A DNA stretch of 64,000 nucleotides from Maribellus sediminis. GTDB lineage: Bacteria > Bacteroidota > Bacteroidia > Bacteroidales > Prolixibacteraceae. The notes beneath the pieces are model-generated. The model saw only the letters and a program-made list of their open reading frames with translations. It ran no database searches and was not told the DNA's origin. This document shows, piece after piece, positions 60,271 to 64,000 of the stretch. Where the stretch lies: NCBI RefSeq assembly GCF_011799805.1, contig NZ_WXUB01000001.1, positions 558,001 to 622,000 on the forward strand. The letters run 5' to 3'. Numbering within the stretch: the stretch's first letter is position 1; each line of letters begins with the position of its first letter. Position numbers and translations under genes: made by a program.

Positions 60271-62661
60271 ATGAAATTCAATCAACTCTACCTATTCGCG
60301 GCATTTCTATTCTTAGTTCTCGGATGTCAAAATGCCGATCAACCAAAATCAGATTTAAAACTTTGGTACGATAAACCTGCCAATGCTTCAGCCGAAGATG
60401 ATAAAAACGGTTGGAAAGACGATCCGGAATGGCTGAAAGCTTTGCCTTTGGGAAATGGTTCGCTTGGTGCCATGGTTTTTGGCGATGTGAACACCGAACG
60501 CATTCAACTAAATGAAGAAAGTATGTGGTCGGGAAGTGTTGATGATAATGATAATCCGGATGCCCGGGAAGCTCAGGTAGAAATTCGCCGCCTGTTGTTC
60601 GAAGGAAAATATAAGGAAGCAACTCAGCTGACCAATAAAACGCAGGTTTGTAAGGGTGCCGGAAGTGGTCACGGGAACGGTTCCACAGTGCCTTTTGGCT
60701 GTTTTCAGACGCTTGGCGATCTTCGGATAGATTTTCAAAACGAGGCAGAATATCAAAATTACTACCGCGACCTGGATTTGAACACAGCAGTGGCCAGTGT
60801 AAGTTACACTCAAAACGACGTTCATTTTAAACGCGAAATTTTTACCAGTTATCCTGATCAGGTGCTTGTTGCGCGATTTACTGCCGATAAACCCGGGCAG
60901 CTATCGTTTAGCTGTTCGCTCGACCGTCCGGAATATTTTTCAACCACTACGGAAGACGATCAATTGATCATGTCGGGAGCACTTGTTGATGGAAAAGGCG
61001 GGAAAAACCTCGAATACATGGCACGTTTAAAGGCTGTGAACAGGGGGGGAGAGCTTGCTTTTAATAACTCAGAGCTGATTGTTCGCAATGCTGATGAAGT
61101 TATTCTGTTGCTGTCGGCATCAACTGATTATGTGCTCAAATATCCTGAATACAAAGAGCGCGACTACAAATCGATAACCGCAAAAAATATTGAGAAGGCA
61201 GCTGCAAAAAGTTACAAGCAGCTTTTGGCCGATCACCTTGCTGAATACCAGGCTTATTTTAGTCGGGTTGAACTTGATTTAACCCCGGAGGAAATCAATC
61301 CGGTTCCCACCGATAAACGAATTGCACAATTCAAAGAAAGCCAGCACGATAATCACCTGGTGGAACTGATGTTTCAGTATGGCCGTTATTTGCTGATCTC
61401 ATCGTCGAGGCCGGGATGTTTACCGGCTAATTTACAGGGCGTTTGGGCCAATAAAATTCAAACGCCTTGGAATGCCGATTACCACACCGATGTCAACGTT
61501 CAGATGAACTACTGGCCGGCCGAGGTATGCAACCTTTCAGAAATGCATGAGCCTTTGTTCGATCTGGTTGCATCGCTGGTTGAACCCGGCACCAAAACGG
61601 CGCAGGTGCAATATGGTAACCGTGGTTGGGTGGTACACCCCATTACAAATATCTGGGGATATACCTCACCCGGTGAAGCAGCAAGCTGGGGCATGCACAC
61701 GGGAGCCAGTGCCTGGATAGCGACGCACATTGCCGAACATTATCGCTTTACCGGCGACAAAGAATTTTTGGAAAGAATGTACCCGGTTTTAAAAGGCGCG
61801 ATTGCGTTTTACCTCGACTGGCTGGTAGAAGATCCGGAAACTGGAAAACTGGTTTCGGGGCCGGCGGTTTCTCCCGAAAATACTTTTCTGGCACCTGACG
61901 GAAGCCGTTGCCAGATCAGTATGGGGCCGGCGCATGATCAGGAGGTGATCTGGCAATTGTTTACCGATTTTATGCTGGCATCGGATGAACTGGGTATTTC
62001 GGATGATTTCGTAAAACAAACGACAGAAGCCAGAGCGAATTTGGCCGGGCCAAAGATTGGTTCTGATGGCCGATTGATGGAATGGGCCCACGAATTTCCT
62101 GAAGTAGAACCTGGCCATCGTCATATTTCGCATTTGTTTGCTGTACATCCTGGTGAGCAGATCAACTTGCAGGAAACACCCGATTTGGCGGCAGCAGCTA
62201 AAAAATCGCTGGATTACCGCATCGAAAACGGTGGGGGACACACCGGTTGGAGTGCCGCCTGGCTGATCAGTCAGTATGCGCGCCTGGGCGAGGCCGAAAA
62301 GGCGGAACACAGCCTGAATACGGTATTAGCAAAAAGCACTTCTAAAAATTTATTTGGGCAACATCCTCCTTTCCAAATGGATGCCAATTTTGGAACTACC
62401 GCCGGAATTGCTGAGATGCTAATTCAAAGTCATGCTGGTGTGGTTGAGTTATTGCCTGCACTTCCTGCCGACTGGCCTGCCGGTAAAGTTAGCGGTCTGA
62501 GAGCCAGAGGTGGTTATACAGTTGATATTGTTTGGGCAGAAGGAAAACTCACGTCAGCAAAAATTAACGCAGATAAAGACGGCACTCTGAAGTTGAAGTA
62601 CAATGATGTTGTTTCGGAAAAGGATTTAAAAGCCGGCGAAACATTTCATTTTAGTCTTTAA
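60271..62661 (+). CDS. GH95 alpha-L-fucosidase, lipoprotein
   Basis: The 796-residue product has a lipoprotein signal (FLFLVLGC). The N-terminal beta domain starts LKLWYDKPAN...LPLGNGSLGAMVFGDVNTERIQLNEESMWSG, the GH95 signature. The (alpha/alpha)6 barrel has HTDVNVQMNYWPAEVCNLSE: Asn409 fits the catalytic Asn of AfcA from Bifidobacterium, while the other Asn two residues earlier is Asp407 here. SPENTF probably carries the acid Glu. It inverts terminal alpha-1,2-L-fucose or alpha-L-galactose on plant or algal glycans. A sulfatase lies convergent 14 bp downstream, so fucoidan-type or sulfated glycans are possible. Confidence 0.9.
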   Translation: MKFNQLYLFAAFLFLVLGCQNADQPKSDLKLWYDKPANASAEDDKNGWKDDPEWLKALPLGNGSLGAMVFGDVNTERIQLNEESMWSGSVDDNDNPDAREAQVEIRRLLFEGKYKEATQLTNKTQVCKGAGSGHGNGSTVPFGCFQTLGDLRIDFQNEAEYQNYYRDLDLNTAVASVSYTQNDVHFKREIFTSYPDQVLVARFTADKPGQLSFSCSLDRPEYFSTTTEDDQLIMSGALVDGKGGKNLEYMARLKAVNRGGELAFNNSELIVRNADEVILLLSASTDYVLKYPEYKERDYKSITAKNIEKAAAKSYKQLLADHLAEYQAYFSRVELDLTPEEINPVPTDKRIAQFKESQHDNHLVELMFQYGRYLLISSSRPGCLPANLQGVWANKIQTPWNADYHTDVNVQMNYWPAEVCNLSEMHEPLFDLVASLVEPGTKTAQVQYGNRGWVVHPITNIWGYTSPGEAASWGMHTGASAWIATHIAEHYRFTGDKEFLERMYPVLKGAIAFYLDWLVEDPETGKLVSGPAVSPENTFLAPDGSRCQISMGPAHDQEVIWQLFTDFMLASDELGISDDFVKQTTEARANLAGPKIGSDGRLMEWAHEFPEVEPGHRHISHLFAVHPGEQINLQETPDLAAAAKKSLDYRIENGGGHTGWSAAWLISQYARLGEAEKAEHSLNTVLAKSTSKNLFGQHPPFQMDANFGTTAGIAEMLIQSHAGVVELLPALPADWPAGKVSGLRARGGYTVDIVWAEGKLTSAKINADKDGTLKLKYNDVVSEKDLKAGETFHFSL

Positions 62662-62675
62662 AACACAGAAAAGTA

Positions 62676-64000
62676 TTAATGGTATAAGCCGGTGTCACCT
62701 TCTTTTAAAAGGGGCATCAGCTGTTCAACTATCCCGGGATGTTGGGCTGCAATGTTCTTGCTTTCGTTCGGATCACTTTTATGGTCGTATAACTCGATCA
62801 CCGGTTCCTGTTTGCGGAAATATTGCGTTAAACGATAATCTTTTGTGCGAACAGAAATGCCATTGTTAAAATACCCGTAAGCTGCTTCCTGCCACTCTTT
62901 ATCCGGATTTTGAAGGAGTGGAACAAGGCTTTCCCCATCGGTTTGATGCGGCATGTCAACACCGCAAAGGTCGAGTATTGTAGGATAAATGTCGATTGAA
63001 CTTACTACTTGTTGAATGCTTTCACCCTTTGTTTTTCCGGGAGCCCGGACAATAAAAGTGCTACTGAGGGCGCGTTCAAACAGGGTGTGTTTTCCCCACA
63101 CGCGCTGGTCGCCAAGGTGCCAGCCATGGTCGCCCCAAATTACCACAATGGTATTTTCCCCCAGACCTTGTTGGTCCAGTTCATCGAGCAATTTGCCAAT
63201 TTGTGCATCGGTATACGAGATACAGGCATAGTAGGCATGGCGTAATTTTTTGGCATACGCATCCGAAACCGGATGATCAAGTGAGGCTTTTTCATCGGTA
63301 AGTTGATAGCCATTCAATTCGCCGCTGTTTTGCAAACTGGCCGGATTCACGTTCTTTGGAATTGAATCGAAAGGAGCGGTTGCAAGATCTTCTTCCGCAT
63401 ACAGATCCCAGTATTTTTTAGGCGCAGTAAAGGGCAAATGAGGTTTAAAAAATCCGACCCCCAAAAAGAATGGTTCATCCTTTTTAGCAAGTTCTTTCAA
63501 TTTGTTCACTGCCAGTTCGGCTGTGTAGCCATCCACATAACCATAATCATCGGTATCGGCACTTTCGTAAGGTTTTACCTGCCTGTTCATACTTTGGCGG
63601 TTTTCGCCGTCGGCATAACCAAAGAAGGCGTTCCACCCGGTTTTCCATTTGGCCGGATTAAACAGCAATTCGTTCCAGCTGTTAGGCAATTCGCGTTCGG
63701 TACCTACGGAATCGGTGTAGCCGTATAACAATCCATCGGCATAATGGCTGATCTTTCCAATTCCGACGGTGTAATAGCCGTTATTTTTTAACTGATGAAT
63801 AAAAGTCTCGGGTTCGTCACCGGAGGATTTTTCAGCAATAAATTTTCGGCAAGCCTCATTTCCCAGATGGCCTTTTGTTTTTGGCAACATCCCGGTTAGC
63901 ATGCTGTAGCGCGAGGCGCCACACGTGGGAATTTGTGCATACTGGTGAATAAATACCGCACCGGTTTGCGCCAGTTTGTCGATGTTAGGCGAATGAACCA
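62676..64000 (-). CDS. Sulfatase (iduronate-2-sulfatase-like), N-terminus outside window
   Basis: The frame is open to the window edge. The 441 visible residues start with NIDKLAQTGAVFIHQYAQIPTCGASRYSMLTG: CGASR is the formylglycine motif C-x-A-x-R, so the Cys needs activation by an anaerobic or FGE-type maturase. Further features are KISHYADG, GVGFFKPHLPF, VVIWGDHGWHLGDQRVWGKHTLFERA and SSIDIYPTILDLCGV, all typical of S1-type iduronate-2-sulfatase relatives. It would desulfate sugars in the periplasm alongside the GH95 fucosidase. Confidence 0.92.
   Translation of the reverse strand, partial: VHSPNIDKLAQTGAVFIHQYAQIPTCGASRYSMLTGMLPKTKGHLGNEACRKFIAEKSSGDEPETFIHQLKNNGYYTVGIGKISHYADGLLYGYTDSVGTERELPNSWNELLFNPAKWKTGWNAFFGYADGENRQSMNRQVKPYESADTDDYGYVDGYTAELAVNKLKELAKKDEPFFLGVGFFKPHLPFTAPKKYWDLYAEEDLATAPFDSIPKNVNPASLQNSGELNGYQLTDEKASLDHPVSDAYAKKLRHAYYACISYTDAQIGKLLDELDQQGLGENTIVVIWGDHGWHLGDQRVWGKHTLFERALSSTFIVRAPGKTKGESIQQVVSSIDIYPTILDLCGVDMPHQTDGESLVPLLQNPDKEWQEAAYGYFNNGISVRTKDYRLTQYFRKQEPVIELYDHKSDPNESKNIAAQHPGIVEQLMPLLKEGDTGLYH

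Overview
The window is a stretch of chromosome from a member of the Bacteroidota. The evidence is the -7 promoter motif TAnnTTTG upstream of many genes, the near absence of Shine-Dalgarno sites, many lipoprotein signal peptides, a type IX secretion (T9SS) C-terminal domain, a BT4734-type primase, a DUF2723 protein and a polysaccharide-degrading gene set. A marine or sediment Marinilabiliales/Prolixibacteraceae-like organism is my guess from overall flavour only.

Region by region: 1-10136 holds an outer-membrane barrel end, an exported sugar isomerase-like protein, a cellobiose module (cytosolic GH94 cellobiose phosphorylase plus an exported GH9 cellulase), a minus-strand pair (GH88/105 hydrolase and DUF4861 protein) and an NAGPA-type phosphodiester glycosidase. 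10211-31308 is a 21-kb genomic island inserted in the 3' end of a tRNA-Gln(CTG), with a 46-bp duplicated core at both ends. 31468-51098 is core chromosome (acetyltransferase, dehydrogenases, DUF2723 protein, Nudix, response regulator, esterase, M16 peptidase, methyltransferase, RicT-like PSP1 protein, Lnb-like protein, MutS, tRNAs). 51265-52180 is a tRNA Gly-Leu-Gly cluster followed by decayed tRNA-Gly 3' ends. 52368-64000 returns to glycan and protein turnover (GH5, M48, two M28 peptidases, exported oxidoreductase, GH95 fucosidase, sulfatase).

The island has two parts. The left part (10423-18911) has an integrase, an unknown protein, a helix-turn-helix protein, a two-gene primase/helicase module, three tandem Api92-like paralogues bracketed by inverted iteron-like repeats, and an unknown zinc-ribbon protein. 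The right part (19320-30500) is the highlight. A second tyrosine recombinase resembles integron integrases but lacks their characteristic insertion. It is followed by a head-to-tail array of about eight small gene cassettes, almost all encoding exported or membrane proteins of unknown function. Between cassettes lie 50-200 bp imperfect palindromes. The 8-10 bases at the start of each cassette differ from cassette to cassette, yet are the exact reverse complement of the bases just after that cassette's own gene, hundreds of bases away. This is the signature of integron-type cassettes (TT...gene...AAC site), but the core bases do not fit the classical GTTRRRY rule. A group II intron sits inside one of these sites. 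A 13-bp palindrome is shared by the recombinase promoter and the promoter of a PadR-type regulator carried in a cassette.

The natural reading is a mobile island that is integrated and replicated by its left half and carries a non-canonical integron in its right half. No relaxase, conjugation or phage structural gene is visible.
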